Program-made: the position numbers and the translations under genes
The notes under the pieces: generated by a model
The model's input: only the letters and a program-made list of their open reading frames with translations
Told to the model about the DNA's origin: nothing
Database searches by the model: none
NCBI RefSeq assembly: GCF_030644385.1
Contig: NZ_CP130060.1
Span: forward strand, 868,001 to 932,000
Direction: 5' to 3'
Source: Stomatobaculum sp. F0698
Lineage (GTDB): Bacteria > Bacillota > Clostridia > Lachnospirales > Lachnospiraceae
Length of the DNA: 64,000 bases
In this document: one piece after another, positions 24,932 to 37,346 of the stretch
How the letters are laid out: every line of letters starts with the position of its first letter
Position numbering within the stretch: the stretch's first letter is position 1

Positions 24932-25441
24932 TTATACAAGTTCGAGTTCCCGTTCGAGCAGTTTGCGTATTTCCTCTTGCGAGACATTCAGAGCGACCGA
25001 GAGCTCGCCGAGCACAAGGGCGTCGATGCGCCTTAGGAAGCGCCGGTCGATTTCGCTCACTTTTTTTCCGGCGCGGCGCGCAGAGCGTGTTTTCCGTGTG
25101 ATGGCGCGGTAGAGACGCAGGAGATCCGCACAACGGAAGCTCTGTTGGGCGCGCCGATAGCGGAACTCAAGTTCCGCGGGGCGCAGGCCCTCAAAGCTCA
25201 TGACTTCTTCTCCCTGCATGCTGTGAATGGTCTCCAGCGCTTCTTCTCTCGAAATCACGGGGCGAAGGACGGTTTTTGTGCTGTCGACAGGGGTGTAAAT
25301 GACGTCACCGGATGAGAAAAGAGGCGTCAGGACATAGTAGCGCTTTGCGCCTGCTGCCTCGGAGAAGGTGAGCTCCTGAATATCGCGGACGCGACACACA
25401 CCGGAACTTTCATAGACAACAATATCGTCAATCTGGTACAT
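24932..25441 (-). CDS. CarD-family transcriptional regulator
   Basis: The 169-residue protein begins with the CarD/TRCF RNA-polymerase-binding domain (IDDIVVYESSGVCRVRDI, KRYYVLTPL, VIYTPVDS) and continues as a basic, helical C-terminal part. CarD-like proteins bind the RNA polymerase beta subunit and tune open-complex stability. A GGAGGTGG ribosome site lies 5 bp before ATG. It is monocistronic and converges on tenA. Confidence 0.9.
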   Translation of the reverse strand: MYQIDDIVVYESSGVCRVRDIQELTFSEAAGAKRYYVLTPLFSSGDVIYTPVDSTKTVLRPVISREEALETIHSMQGEEVMSFEGLRPAELEFRYRRAQQSFRCADLLRLYRAITRKTRSARRAGKKVSEIDRRFLRRIDALVLGELSVALNVSQEEIRKLLERELELV

Positions 25442-25545
25442 AGTCCACCTCCTTTCTCTAGTCTAACACAGACAAAGGAGTTTTCCGACAATTTTACGAA
25501 AATCTCTCTTTTCAACAAAGCAGAGCGAATAAAAACGGAACTATA

Positions 25546-26874
25546 TTACACAATGACGATTTGCTGCCGCAAATAGGAGGGCAGCGAGGTTCCGTTGTCG
25601 CCGTAGCAGAGAGAATTCCAGAGATCCGCGGCGTGCACTTCGGCTTGGAAGAGATCGCGCGCGGCGGGAGAGCGGAGCAGGCTCTCGGCTGCGGCCGGCC
25701 GGCTCACCATGGGAATGGTGGCAGCCTGCTTTAAAAGAGAGAGAAGGGCCTCCGAGTCCCGGCGAAAGCCGAGTAGGCGTGCATAGGGGGCGGCGCCGAT
25801 CGGCGGCAAATCTCCGGCCTTTTTGCCTTCGGCCGAGGCGGCTGCTACGGCCTCTTCGCGTGCGGCATTCTTCCAACGGAGAAGATCGGATTTTCGTATC
25901 CCGAGGAAGATATGTGTCAGCGCGCGCGCCACGCGGGTGTGCGTGTACTGTCTGGTCTTTAGACTGTTCACAAGCGCCTCATAGTTCTCCTCGCGGAACT
26001 CCGCATTCGCAATGCGGTCCGCAAGGTCCTCCGAGACATCGGAGAAGGAGGAAAGCGCGGTCCCCTCATAGAGCTGATCCAAGACGCGGCGCTCAATGGG
26101 ACCGACCATGCAGGCGGGATTTAAATAGGGGGCAGAGGCAAAGACCTCCGCAGCGGCGCGCGGCACCATTCGGATCAAATCGTCCCAAGAACCGCCGTTT
26201 AAAATGTGGGAGCGTATGGCGGTTGCGGAACTGAAATCGCCCTGCAGGATGGGGTCATGATAATCGCTGCCCTTTCTCGAGACCGTGGTCAGGCGGATCG
26301 GAATGCGCTCCGCACGTGCGGCGCGCGCATACTCGAAGGCGAGGATGTTATTCGGCTTTGAAAGCAATTCCCGGGTGCGAAGCAGAAGAGAATTATCCGC
26401 GCCTGCCTGAAACAAATCGGCAGCGATTGCATTGACCCTGGCTTCCGCATAGGTGAGACCGGTTTTTAAGCCCTCGCGGAGACTGTGCTGAAACGCCTCC
26501 GAGCCCTCGTCAATCACATCGAGGAGCATGGAGAGCTCTTCGGCGGAGACATCTTCGGTGCCGCAGCAGAGATTCGGAATGCCGAGTCCCGCGAGCATGC
26601 TCACACCGTAGGCCGCGTAGTCACGGGCGGAGGCGGAGCTGAAGGGAGTCGGAATTTCGAAAACGGCGTCCGCACCGGCGCGCAGCGCCGCCTCCGCGCG
26701 CTTCAAGGGAGAATAGATTGCGGGCATGCCGCGCTGCACAAAGTAGCTGCTCAAGAAGACCACGCAGTAGGAGGCACCGGTCAGTGCGCGCGCATTTCGC
26801 ATTTGATAGAGATGCCCGTTGTGAAATGGATGATATTCAGCAATAATTCCAACAACCTGCGCAAGATTTATCAT
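25546..26874 (-). CDS. tmcAL: tRNA(Met) cytidine acetate ligase
   Basis: The 442-residue protein (formerly YlbM) has the nucleotidyltransferase motif GIIAEYHPFHNGH at its N-terminus, then RGMPAIYSPLKRAEAAL, FEIPTPFSSASARDYA and SSATAIRSHI, all typical of TmcAL. It uses ATP and acetate to make ac4C at the wobble base of elongator tRNA-Met. Acetate is made by the divergent ackA gene next to it. The C-terminal third is less conserved. Confidence 0.93.
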   Translation of the reverse strand: MINLAQVVGIIAEYHPFHNGHLYQMRNARALTGASYCVVFLSSYFVQRGMPAIYSPLKRAEAALRAGADAVFEIPTPFSSASARDYAAYGVSMLAGLGIPNLCCGTEDVSAEELSMLLDVIDEGSEAFQHSLREGLKTGLTYAEARVNAIAADLFQAGADNSLLLRTRELLSKPNNILAFEYARAARAERIPIRLTTVSRKGSDYHDPILQGDFSSATAIRSHILNGGSWDDLIRMVPRAAAEVFASAPYLNPACMVGPIERRVLDQLYEGTALSSFSDVSEDLADRIANAEFREENYEALVNSLKTRQYTHTRVARALTHIFLGIRKSDLLRWKNAAREEAVAAASAEGKKAGDLPPIGAAPYARLLGFRRDSEALLSLLKQAATIPMVSRPAAAESLLRSPAARDLFQAEVHAADLWNSLCYGDNGTSLPSYLRQQIVIV

Positions 26875-26911
26875 ACTCTCTCCTGTATTTTGAAAAAAAC
26901 AGCCTTCCGTC

Positions 26912-26941
26912 TTGTCACTCGTTTGTCGATTGGTCTATAAT
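26912..26941 (+). promoter_or_regulatory. ackA promoter
   Basis: TTGTCA (26912-26917), an 18-bp spacer and TATAAT (26936-26941), 45 bp before the start. Confidence 0.7.
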
Positions 26942-26985
26942 AACAGAGATTGTGAATATTATAAAGTTGAAGGGGGAAACACACA

Positions 26986-28182
26986 ATGAAAATTCTTGTC
27001 ATGAACTGCGGAAGCTCTTCTCTCAAGTATCAGCTGATCGATATGGAGAACGAGAGTGTGCTCGCGAAGGGTCTCTGCGAGAGAATCGGTATCGAGGGCT
27101 CTCTGCTCGCACATACGCCGGCGGGCGGCGAGAAGTATAAGCTCGAGGTTGCGATGCCGACTCACAAGGAGGCGATTGAGCTTGTCATGAAGGCTCTTGT
27201 CGATCCCGACCACGGTGTGATTCAGAGCACGGATGAGATTTCCGCAATCGGACATCGTGTGGTTCACGGCGGAACGTATTACAGTGCGTCCGTTCTGGTT
27301 GATGAGAACGTCAAGAAGGCGATTGCGGACTGCTTCGATTTGGCCCCCCTTCACAATCCGGCAAACCTCATGGGTATTGAAGCCTGCGAGGCGGCTATGC
27401 CCGGAAAGCCGAATGTCGCTGTCTTTGATACGGCTTTCGGTATGAGCATGGAGGAGAAGGCATATCTCTATGCGCTGCCCTACGAGTACTATGAGAAGTA
27501 CAGGGTTCGCCGTTACGGCTTCCACGGCACCAGCCACAACTTTGTCGCGGGCGAGGTGATTCGTAAGGGAGGTCTCGATCCGAAGAACGCAAAGGTCGTC
27601 GTGTGCCACCTCGGCAACGGCGCTTCGGTTTCGGCCTCGATCGGCGGCAAGTGCGTGGATACATCCATGGGCATGACTCCGCTCGAGGGCCTTATTATGG
27701 GCACTCGCTCGGGAGACATTGACCCCGCGATCATTCAGTTTATCTGCGAGCACGAGAAGCTCACGGTTGAGGAGATGACGGATGTTCTGAATAAGAAGTC
27801 CGGTGTTCTGGGCTTAAGCAACGGCATTTCCTCCGATTTCCGCGACATTGACGATGCGGCGAACGACGGCAACAAGCTCGCAAGGGTGGCGCTCGACGCT
27901 TTCACGCTCCGCGTTGCGAAGTATGTCGGCGCTTATATCACCGAAATGAACGGTGTCGATGCGATTGCCTTCACGGCAGGTGTCGGCGAGAACGATAAGT
28001 TCATGAGAAAGAATATCTGCGCATATCTCGAGTACCTCGGCGTGGAAATTGACGACGAGAGAAACAATGTGCGCGGTGAAGAGCGCCTTGTTTCGACGGA
28101 CAGCTCGAAGGTCAAGGTATACCTCCTTCCGACCAACGAGGAACTCGCAATCGCAAGAGATACGCTCGCACTGACGAAGTAA
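26986..28182 (+). CDS. ackA: Acetate kinase
   Basis: The 398-residue protein has full-length AckA features: MNCGSSSLKYQLID, GHRVVHGGTYY, FDTAFGMSM, YGFHGTSHNFV, HLGNGASVSA and the ATP-site AFTAGVGEND. It converts acetyl phosphate and ADP to acetate and ATP. The order ackA-pta is the reverse of the usual enterobacterial order? no, of the common clostridial pta-ackA order; spacing to pta is 58 bp. Confidence 0.98.
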   Translation: MKILVMNCGSSSLKYQLIDMENESVLAKGLCERIGIEGSLLAHTPAGGEKYKLEVAMPTHKEAIELVMKALVDPDHGVIQSTDEISAIGHRVVHGGTYYSASVLVDENVKKAIADCFDLAPLHNPANLMGIEACEAAMPGKPNVAVFDTAFGMSMEEKAYLYALPYEYYEKYRVRRYGFHGTSHNFVAGEVIRKGGLDPKNAKVVVCHLGNGASVSASIGGKCVDTSMGMTPLEGLIMGTRSGDIDPAIIQFICEHEKLTVEEMTDVLNKKSGVLGLSNGISSDFRDIDDAANDGNKLARVALDAFTLRVAKYVGAYITEMNGVDAIAFTAGVGENDKFMRKNICAYLEYLGVEIDDERNNVRGEERLVSTDSSKVKVYLLPTNEELAIARDTLALTK

Positions 28183-28240
28183 GTTTTCGGGGCAGAACGC
28201 TCCGAATCTGTTTCCCGCAGAGGGAGAAAGGAAAAATCCC

Positions 28241-29224
28241 ATGTACACATTCGGTACGATGATCCACAAGCTCAAAGAGAACCCGAAGACCATTGTGTTT
28301 ACGGAGGGCACGGACCCGCGCATTCTCGAGGCGGCATCCCGTCTCCTGGCGAGTAATTTCTTAAAGCCGATTCTGGTCGGTAACCCGGATGCCATTGAGG
28401 CAGCGGCAGAGGACGCGGGCTACAACATCCGCGGCGCACAGATTGTCGATCCGGAGAACTTTGACCGCTTTGACGAGATGGTCGAGATGTTCTGCGAAAT
28501 CAGAAAGTCGAAGGGCGTGACCCCGGAGCAGGCAAAGAAGGTGCTTTCCGGCGCAAACTACTTCGGCACCATGCTGATTAAGATGGGCATCGGTGACTGC
28601 CTGCTCGGCGGTGCGACCTATTCCACGGCGGACACGGTTCGTCCGGCGCTCCAGATTATCAAGACCAAGCCGGGCAACAAGATTGTTTCCTCCTGCTTCA
28701 TTCTCGTTCGTCCGTCCGCGACCGGTGACAACGAGCTGCTCGCAATGGCGGACTGCGCAATCAACATCAAGCCGACCGAAGACGAATTGGTTGAGATTTG
28801 CGGTGAGACCGTGAGCTGCGCAAAGATTTTCGGCATCGAGCCGAAGGTCGCTTTCCTCAGTTACTCGACCGTGGGTTCCGGCTCCGGTGAGGATGTCGAC
28901 AAGATGAGAAATGCTTGCGCAAAGGCAAAGGCTGCGTTCCCGGACGAGGCAATCGACGGTGAGATGCAGTTTGACGCAGCGGTTTCTCCGACCGTCGCGC
29001 GCACCAAGATAAAGGACAGCAAGGTCGCGGGTTATGCGAACACCTTCATTTTCCCGGATATCAATGCGGGTAACATCGGCTACAAGATCGCGCAGAGACT
29101 CGGCGGCTTCGATGCTTACGGCCCGATTCTGCTCGGTCTGAATGCGCCGATCAACGACCTCTCCAGAGGTTGCAACGCTCTCGAGGTTTACTCGATGGCA
29201 ATCGTGACCGCAGCGCTCGCATAA
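28241..29224 (+). CDS. pta: Phosphate acetyltransferase
   Basis: The 327-residue protein is the short, catalytic-domain-only Pta: VFTEGTDPRILEAA, LGGATYSTADTVRPALQ, SSCFILVRPSATG, VAFLSYSTVGSG, DGEMQFDAAVSP and FPDINAGNIGYKIAQRLG. It makes acetyl phosphate from acetyl-CoA, linking PFOR to AckA. An AGAGGGAGAAAGG region supplies the ribosome site. It lies after ackA and before rpmF. Confidence 0.98.
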   Translation: MYTFGTMIHKLKENPKTIVFTEGTDPRILEAASRLLASNFLKPILVGNPDAIEAAAEDAGYNIRGAQIVDPENFDRFDEMVEMFCEIRKSKGVTPEQAKKVLSGANYFGTMLIKMGIGDCLLGGATYSTADTVRPALQIIKTKPGNKIVSSCFILVRPSATGDNELLAMADCAINIKPTEDELVEICGETVSCAKIFGIEPKVAFLSYSTVGSGSGEDVDKMRNACAKAKAAFPDEAIDGEMQFDAAVSPTVARTKIKDSKVAGYANTFIFPDINAGNIGYKIAQRLGGFDAYGPILLGLNAPINDLSRGCNALEVYSMAIVTAALA

Positions 29225-29238
29225 GTGTCACAAACAGC

Positions 29239-29267
29239 TTGACAGGATAGATGTTGTATATTACACT
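29239..29267 (+). promoter_or_regulatory. rpmF promoter
   Basis: TTGACA (29239-29244), a 17-bp spacer and TACACT (29262-29267), 74 bp before the start. Confidence 0.65.
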
Positions 29268-29340
29268 ATTCCCGTTATGCCAGAAATGGATGATTGCGGT
29301 TTTCAACCGTTAACGCTACGAGGTGAGGAGGTGTTTCAGG

Positions 29341-29523
29341 ATGTCGATTTGTCCGAAGAATAAATCTTCCAAAGGCCACAGAGATCAGAGAAGAGCCAAC
29401 TGGAAGATGGGCGTGATGAACCTTGTCAAGTGCCCGAAGTGCGGCGAGCTTATGATGCCGCATCGCGTCTGCAAGAACTGCGGGACGTACAATAAGAAGG
29501 AGATCGTGAAAGTCGCTGACTGA
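29341..29523 (+). CDS. rpmF: Ribosomal protein L32
   Basis: ATG 29341 follows GAGGTGAGGAGG; 60 residues. SICPKNKSSKGHRDQRRANWKM is broken only by the usual variation, and the zinc ribbon CPKCGE/CKNCG is intact, so this is the Zn-binding (C+) form. The DUF177 (yceD) gene that usually precedes rpmF is absent; pta is upstream instead. Confidence 0.97.
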   Translation: MSICPKNKSSKGHRDQRRANWKMGVMNLVKCPKCGELMMPHRVCKNCGTYNKKEIVKVAD

Positions 29524-29550
29524 GCCTTTCTTCCTGCGAAATAATGCATG

Positions 29551-29586
29551 AACCGCTCCGGACGAAAGTCCGGGGCGGTTTTCTTT
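29551..29586 (+). terminator. rpmF terminator
   Basis: A 13-bp stem (29551-29563 / 29568-29580) with one wobble pair has a GAAA loop and ends in TTCTTT. Confidence 0.9.
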
Positions 29587-29591
29587 ACAAC

Positions 29592-29620
29592 TTGCGGGGG
29601 CAGGGGCTATGCTTTATCAT
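29592..29620 (+). promoter_or_regulatory. Possible promoter of the plsX operon
   Basis: TTGCGG (29592-29597), a 17-bp spacer and TATCAT (29615-29620), 22 bp before ATG 29643. Confidence 0.45.
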
Positions 29621-29642
29621 AAGTAGGCAGAGGTGAAAACGT

Positions 29643-30650
29643 ATGGTGAGAGTAGCAGTAGACGCGATGGGCGGCGACAACGCGCCCGGTGAAATTGTAA
29701 AGGGTTGCCTGGAGGCGCTGAGAAAGAGCCCCGAGGTAAAAATTCTGCTCTGCGGAAAACCGGAGGCCCTGGAGCAAGCGCTTGCGGGACAGAGCTATCC
29801 GGCGGAGCGGCTGGAAACGGTACCGGCATCGGAGGTCATTGAGACCGGCGATTCGCCGGTTATTTCCGTGCGGAAAAAGAAGGATGCTTCGCTCGTGGTC
29901 GGTATGAAGCTGATACGCGAGGAAAGAGCGGATGCCTTTGTTTCCGCCGGTAACAGCGGTGCGATACTGGTCGGCGGTCAGGTACTGGTCGGTCGGCTGC
30001 CCGGTGTGGAGCGCGCGCCGTTTGCGCCCCTCATTCCGACCGAAGACGGCGGCGCCACTTTGCTTTTGGACTCGGGCGCCAATGTCGACGCGAAGGCAGC
30101 GCATCTTGTGCAGTTTGCGCAGATGGGCTCTCTCTACATGGAGAGGGCGCTCGGCATAAGCCGTCCCCGCGTCGCAATCCTGAATGTGGGACTGGAAGAA
30201 GAGAAGGGCAATGCGCTGGTTAAGGAGACCTATCCGCTCCTTCGGGCGACGCCGGGACTCAACTTCATCGGCAGCATTGAGGCGCGCGAGGTTCTGCACG
30301 GGCAGGCGGATGTCTGCGTCGCGGAGGCCTTTACCGGCAATATGGTGCTGAAGGCCATCGAGGGAACGGCGTCAACGTTTCAGACCATTATTAAGCGCGC
30401 GGCCATGTCGAATTTGCGGAGCAAGATCGGTGCGGCACTTCTGAAACCGGCCTTAAAAGAGGCCTTAAAGGGCTTCGATGCCTCCCGCTACGGCGGCGCA
30501 CCCATGCTCGGTCTGCGCGGCCTTGTGGTCAAAGTGCACGGAAACGCGAAGGCGGCCGAGGTTTGCAATGCAGTGTTGCAGTGCGAGACCTTTCACCGCG
30601 AGAACATTTTACAGAGCATTGCGGAGGCAGTGAATGTTGGAGAGAGATGA
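29643..30650 (+). CDS. plsX: Phosphate acyltransferase
   Basis: The 335-residue protein has the PlsX opening VAVDAMGGDNAPGEIVKGC, FVSAGNSGAILVGG, LDSGANVDAKAAHLVQFA and GNMVLKAIEGTA. It makes acyl-phosphate from acyl-ACP for PlsY, whose gene is at 51145. It heads a run of genes reaching 38634, and its 3' end overlaps the ACP gene by 17 bp. Confidence 0.97.
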   Translation: MVRVAVDAMGGDNAPGEIVKGCLEALRKSPEVKILLCGKPEALEQALAGQSYPAERLETVPASEVIETGDSPVISVRKKKDASLVVGMKLIREERADAFVSAGNSGAILVGGQVLVGRLPGVERAPFAPLIPTEDGGATLLLDSGANVDAKAAHLVQFAQMGSLYMERALGISRPRVAILNVGLEEEKGNALVKETYPLLRATPGLNFIGSIEAREVLHGQADVCVAEAFTGNMVLKAIEGTASTFQTIIKRAAMSNLRSKIGAALLKPALKEALKGFDASRYGGAPMLGLRGLVVKVHGNAKAAEVCNAVLQCETFHRENILQSIAEAVNVGER

Positions 30651-30873
30651 AATTCGGCGCATTGTCGCGGAGGTCCTGGAGCTTCCCAAGGAAGAACTGG
30701 ATGACCGCGCGAACTTCACCGAGCTTTATTTTGCGGATTCTCTGGAGCGCTATCGCATTGTGCTTGGGCTTGAGAGCTATTTTCAGCTTCGGTTTCCGCC
30801 CGAAGCGGTCGATAAAATACAGTCCGTCGAGTCTGCGGAGCGCGCCATTCGCGCACTCCGCGCGGGACGGTGA
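30634..30873 (+). CDS. Divergent acyl carrier protein
   Basis: The 79-residue protein sits in the usual acpP position between plsX and rnc and keeps the ACP plan: IRRIVAEVLELPKEELDD, then ADSLERYRIVLGLESYF with the phosphopantetheine-type Ser in DSL, then an SVESAERAIRAL helix. The canonical GADSLDxVEL is changed to FADSLERYRI and the protein is rich in Arg, unlike the very acidic house-keeping AcpP. It may be a specialised or second ACP, or a drifted one. No other ACP gene is in the window. Confidence 0.75.
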   Translation: MLERDEIRRIVAEVLELPKEELDDRANFTELYFADSLERYRIVLGLESYFQLRFPPEAVDKIQSVESAERAIRALRAGR

Positions 30874-31588
30874 GAGGAGAGGCTTTGGATTCCGATATCA
30901 TCAGAGAATTGGAGGAGCATCTTAACTACTCCTTTCAAAACAGGGAGCTTTTGGTTCAGGCGCTCACGCACACTTCCTTTGCAAATGAGGCGCACAGCGG
31001 ACATCTCGGCTCAAACGAGAGACTGGAGTTCCTCGGCGATGCGGTGCTGGAACTCGTGAGTTCCGAGTTCTTTTACCGCGAAAAGACACAGCTCAGCGAG
31101 GGAGAACTCACAAAGCTCCGGGCGAGCTTTGTCTGCGAGCCGGCACTCGCCTATTGCGCGGAGCAGATTCCGCTCTCCCCGTATCTGCTGCTCGGAAGAG
31201 GTGAGGAAATGACCGGCGGCAGAACCCGTCCCAGCATCGTAAGCGATGCAATGGAGGCTGTGGTGGGAGCGCTTTACTTAGACGGCGGACCGGAAATCGC
31301 ACGGGGCTTCATTGAGCGTTTTATCTTGAACGACATCGAGGGAAAGCGCTATTTTTATGACGCGAAGACCATCTTGCAGGAAGAAATTCAGAGGGACAAG
31401 GATGCGGTACTCTCGTACGAACTTCTTGCCGAGACAGGACCGGAACACTTAAAGCGATTCACGGTTGCGGCGCTTCGGGACGGTGTTGCGATTGCGGAGG
31501 GCACGGGCAGCAGCAAGAAGGAGGCGGAGCAGCGCGCGGCTTATGCGGCGCTCCTCACCCTCGGAATTGCGGAATCCGGAGGGTCCTC

Positions 31589-31598
<10 letters not shown>
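30870..31598 (+). CDS. rnc: Ribonuclease III
   Basis: The RNase III signature NERLEFLGDAVLEL lies at residues 49-62, with the second acidic block SDAMEAVVGALYLDGG, then a double-stranded RNA-binding domain (about 165-235; GSSKKEAEQRAAYAAL). It processes rRNA and mRNA. GTG 30870 overlaps the ACP stop; TTG 30885, after GAGAGGAGAGG, is an equally likely start. The rnc-smc-ftsY order is conserved in Firmicutes. Confidence 0.96.
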
Positions 31599-35146
<3,548 letters not shown>

Positions 35147-35154
35147 GAGGAGTA

Positions 35155-36129
35155 ATGGCAGAGGAAAAGAAAGGGTTTTTCAGTCGCCTGGTTGCGGGGC
35201 TTGAAAAGACCAGAAAGGCCGTGGTCTACGGCCTCGACGACCTGTTCAACGGCCCGGGCGAGGTGGATGATGAGTTCTTTGACGAACTTGAGGAAATTTT
35301 AATCACCGGCGATGTGGGTGTGCGCGCAACCGAGGAAATTCTGGAGGAACTCCGTGAGGCGGTCGAAGCGCAGCACGTGCGGGCGCGCAGTGCCTGCCGC
35401 GATCTCCTGATTGACAGTATCAAGTCCAGAATGGATCTCGGTGAGAACGCATATGACTTTGAGAAACAGCCTTCGGTTCTGCTTTTGATCGGCGTGAACG
35501 GCGTCGGCAAGACGACGACCGCAGGAAAAATGGCGGCGCAGGCGAAGGCAAACGGAAAACGTGTTCTGCTCGCCGGAGCCGATACCTTCCGCGCGGCGGC
35601 CATCGAGCAGCTCGAGGCTTGGTCGCAGCGGGCAGGAGTCGAGATGGTCAAATCTTCGGCGGGAGCGGATCCGGCTGCCGTTGTGTTTGATGCCTGCCAG
35701 GCGGCGCGGGCACGCCGTACGGATCTTCTGATTTGCGATACGGCGGGGCGTTTACACAACAAGAAAAATCTCATGGAAGAACTCAGAAAGATAGACCGTG
35801 TGCTGCAGAGAGAACTTCCGGATTATCGCCGCGAGACCCTTCTCGTGCTGGACGGCACAACGGGACAGAATGCAATAGAACAGGCCAAGGAGTTCGGCGA
35901 CATCTGCGAGATTTCCGGTGTCGCGCTGACAAAGCTCGACGGATCGGCCAAGGGCGGCGTTGCGATTGCGATTCAGGCGGAGTTAAAGTTGCCGGTCAAG
36001 TTCATCGGAGTCGGCGAAAAAATAGACGACCTCAGGAAGTTTGACGCAGCGCAGTATGTCGAAGCGCTGTTTGCGCGTCATACGGACAGTGAGAGTGAAG
36101 AGGAGGCAGAGTCATCATGGAACCAATGA
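35155..36129 (+). CDS. ftsY: Signal recognition particle receptor FtsY
   Basis: The 324-residue protein is the short, Gram-positive FtsY with NG domain only: G1 GVNGVGKTTTAGKMA (near 113), ADTFRAAAIEQL, CDTAGRLHNKKNLM, TKLDGSAKGG and FIGVGEKIDDL. It docks the SRP (Ffh at 39070) at the membrane. A GGAGGAG ribosome site lies 4 bp before ATG. Confidence 0.98.
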   Translation: MAEEKKGFFSRLVAGLEKTRKAVVYGLDDLFNGPGEVDDEFFDELEEILITGDVGVRATEEILEELREAVEAQHVRARSACRDLLIDSIKSRMDLGENAYDFEKQPSVLLLIGVNGVGKTTTAGKMAAQAKANGKRVLLAGADTFRAAAIEQLEAWSQRAGVEMVKSSAGADPAAVVFDACQAARARRTDLLICDTAGRLHNKKNLMEELRKIDRVLQRELPDYRRETLLVLDGTTGQNAIEQAKEFGDICEISGVALTKLDGSAKGGVAIAIQAELKLPVKFIGVGEKIDDLRKFDAAQYVEALFARHTDSESEEEAESSWNQ

Positions 36130-37346
36130 CATTGGAGGCATTTGAAGAGGCGAGCGAGTGCGTGCGCGAGGTGACCAAGGAGACCAAACTGATCTACTCG
36201 GATTTCTTTTCACGTCAGAGCGGAAACAAGGTCTACTTAAAGCCCGAGAATATGCAGCAAACCGGCGCCTACAAGGTGCGCGGCGCTTATTATAAGATTG
36301 CGACCATGGACGAGGAAGCGCGGAAAAAAGGACTTATCACCGCATCTGCGGGTAACCACGCACAGGGAGTTGCTTTTGCGGCGAAGCTTGCCGGCATCAA
36401 GGCAACCGTCTGCATGCCGAAGGTAACACCGCTCATGAAGATTAACCGCACCAAGGCGCTCGGCGCCGAGGTGGTGCTGTACGGCGATGTGTTCGACGAT
36501 GCGCTGCAGCGCGCCTATGAGATTGCGGCGGAAACCGGTGCGACCATCGTGCATCCGTTCGACGATTTGACGGTTGCAACCGGACAGGGTAGCATCGCAA
36601 TGGAAATCGTGAAGGAGCTACCGACCGTCGATTACATTTTGGTGCCGATTGGCGGCGGCGGTCTTGCGAGCGGTGTTTCGACCCTCGCGAAGCTCCTGAA
36701 CCCGAACATCCATGTGATCGGTGTCGAGCCGGAAAATGCGGCCTGCATGAAGGCTTCGCTCGAGGCGGGAGAGGTTATAACGCTGCCGAGCGCCAACACC
36801 ATTGCGGACGGCACGGCGGTGAAGCGTCCCGGCGAAAAGCTTTTCCCCTATATTCAGAAGAATGTGGACAGCATCATCACGATTCAAGACAATGAGCTCA
36901 TTGTCTCCTTCCTGGATATGGTTGAGAATCACAAGATGATCGTCGAAAATTCCGGCCTTCTGACAGTCGCGGCGCTCAAACACCTCGACATCAAAAACAA
37001 GAAGATTGTGAGCATACTCTCGGGCGGAAACATGGATGTGATTACCATGGCTTCGCTGATTCAGCACGGCCTCATCCAGAGAGACCGCATCTTCACGGTC
37101 TCGGTTCTGCTTCCCGATCGCCCGGGTCAGCTGGCGCGGGTCGCTGAGGTTATTGCCGAGGAGAGCGGCAACGTCATCAAGCTCGAGCACAATCAGTTTG
37201 TCAGCATCAACCGCAATGCGGCCGTGGAACTCCGCATCACCATGGAGGCCTTCGGAACCGAACACAAGGAGAAAATTTGCGAGCGCTTGAAGCAGGAGGG
37301 CTATCGCCCGAAACTTGTGCGTTCAAAGGGGACCTACAGTGAATGA
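36117..37346 (+). CDS. Threonine ammonia-lyase with C-terminal ACT domain
   Basis: The 409-residue protein is a fold-type II PLP enzyme: TGAYKVRGAYYK with the PLP lysine at 53, SAGNHAQGVA, and the phosphate-binding GGGGLASG near 180. A C-terminal ACT domain (about 325-405; FTVSVLLPDRPGQLARVAEV) suits the catabolic-type, allosteric IlvA/TdcB of Clostridia. It makes 2-oxobutyrate and ammonia from threonine. The gene overlaps ftsY by 13 bp, an unusual neighbour for an amino acid gene; AGAGGAGG provides the ribosome site. Confidence 0.93.
   Translation: MEPMTLEAFEEASECVREVTKETKLIYSDFFSRQSGNKVYLKPENMQQTGAYKVRGAYYKIATMDEEARKKGLITASAGNHAQGVAFAAKLAGIKATVCMPKVTPLMKINRTKALGAEVVLYGDVFDDALQRAYEIAAETGATIVHPFDDLTVATGQGSIAMEIVKELPTVDYILVPIGGGGLASGVSTLAKLLNPNIHVIGVEPENAACMKASLEAGEVITLPSANTIADGTAVKRPGEKLFPYIQKNVDSIITIQDNELIVSFLDMVENHKMIVENSGLLTVAALKHLDIKNKKIVSILSGGNMDVITMASLIQHGLIQRDRIFTVSVLLPDRPGQLARVAEVIAEESGNVIKLEHNQFVSINRNAAVELRITMEAFGTEHKEKICERLKQEGYRPKLVRSKGTYSE

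Noticed and set aside
36228..37265. Minus-strand frames opposite threonine ammonia-lyase, and similar long antisense frames opposite ftsY, ffh, alaS, livJ and der
   Set aside because: They follow the codon phase of the sense genes, have no ribosome sites and match no known protein.
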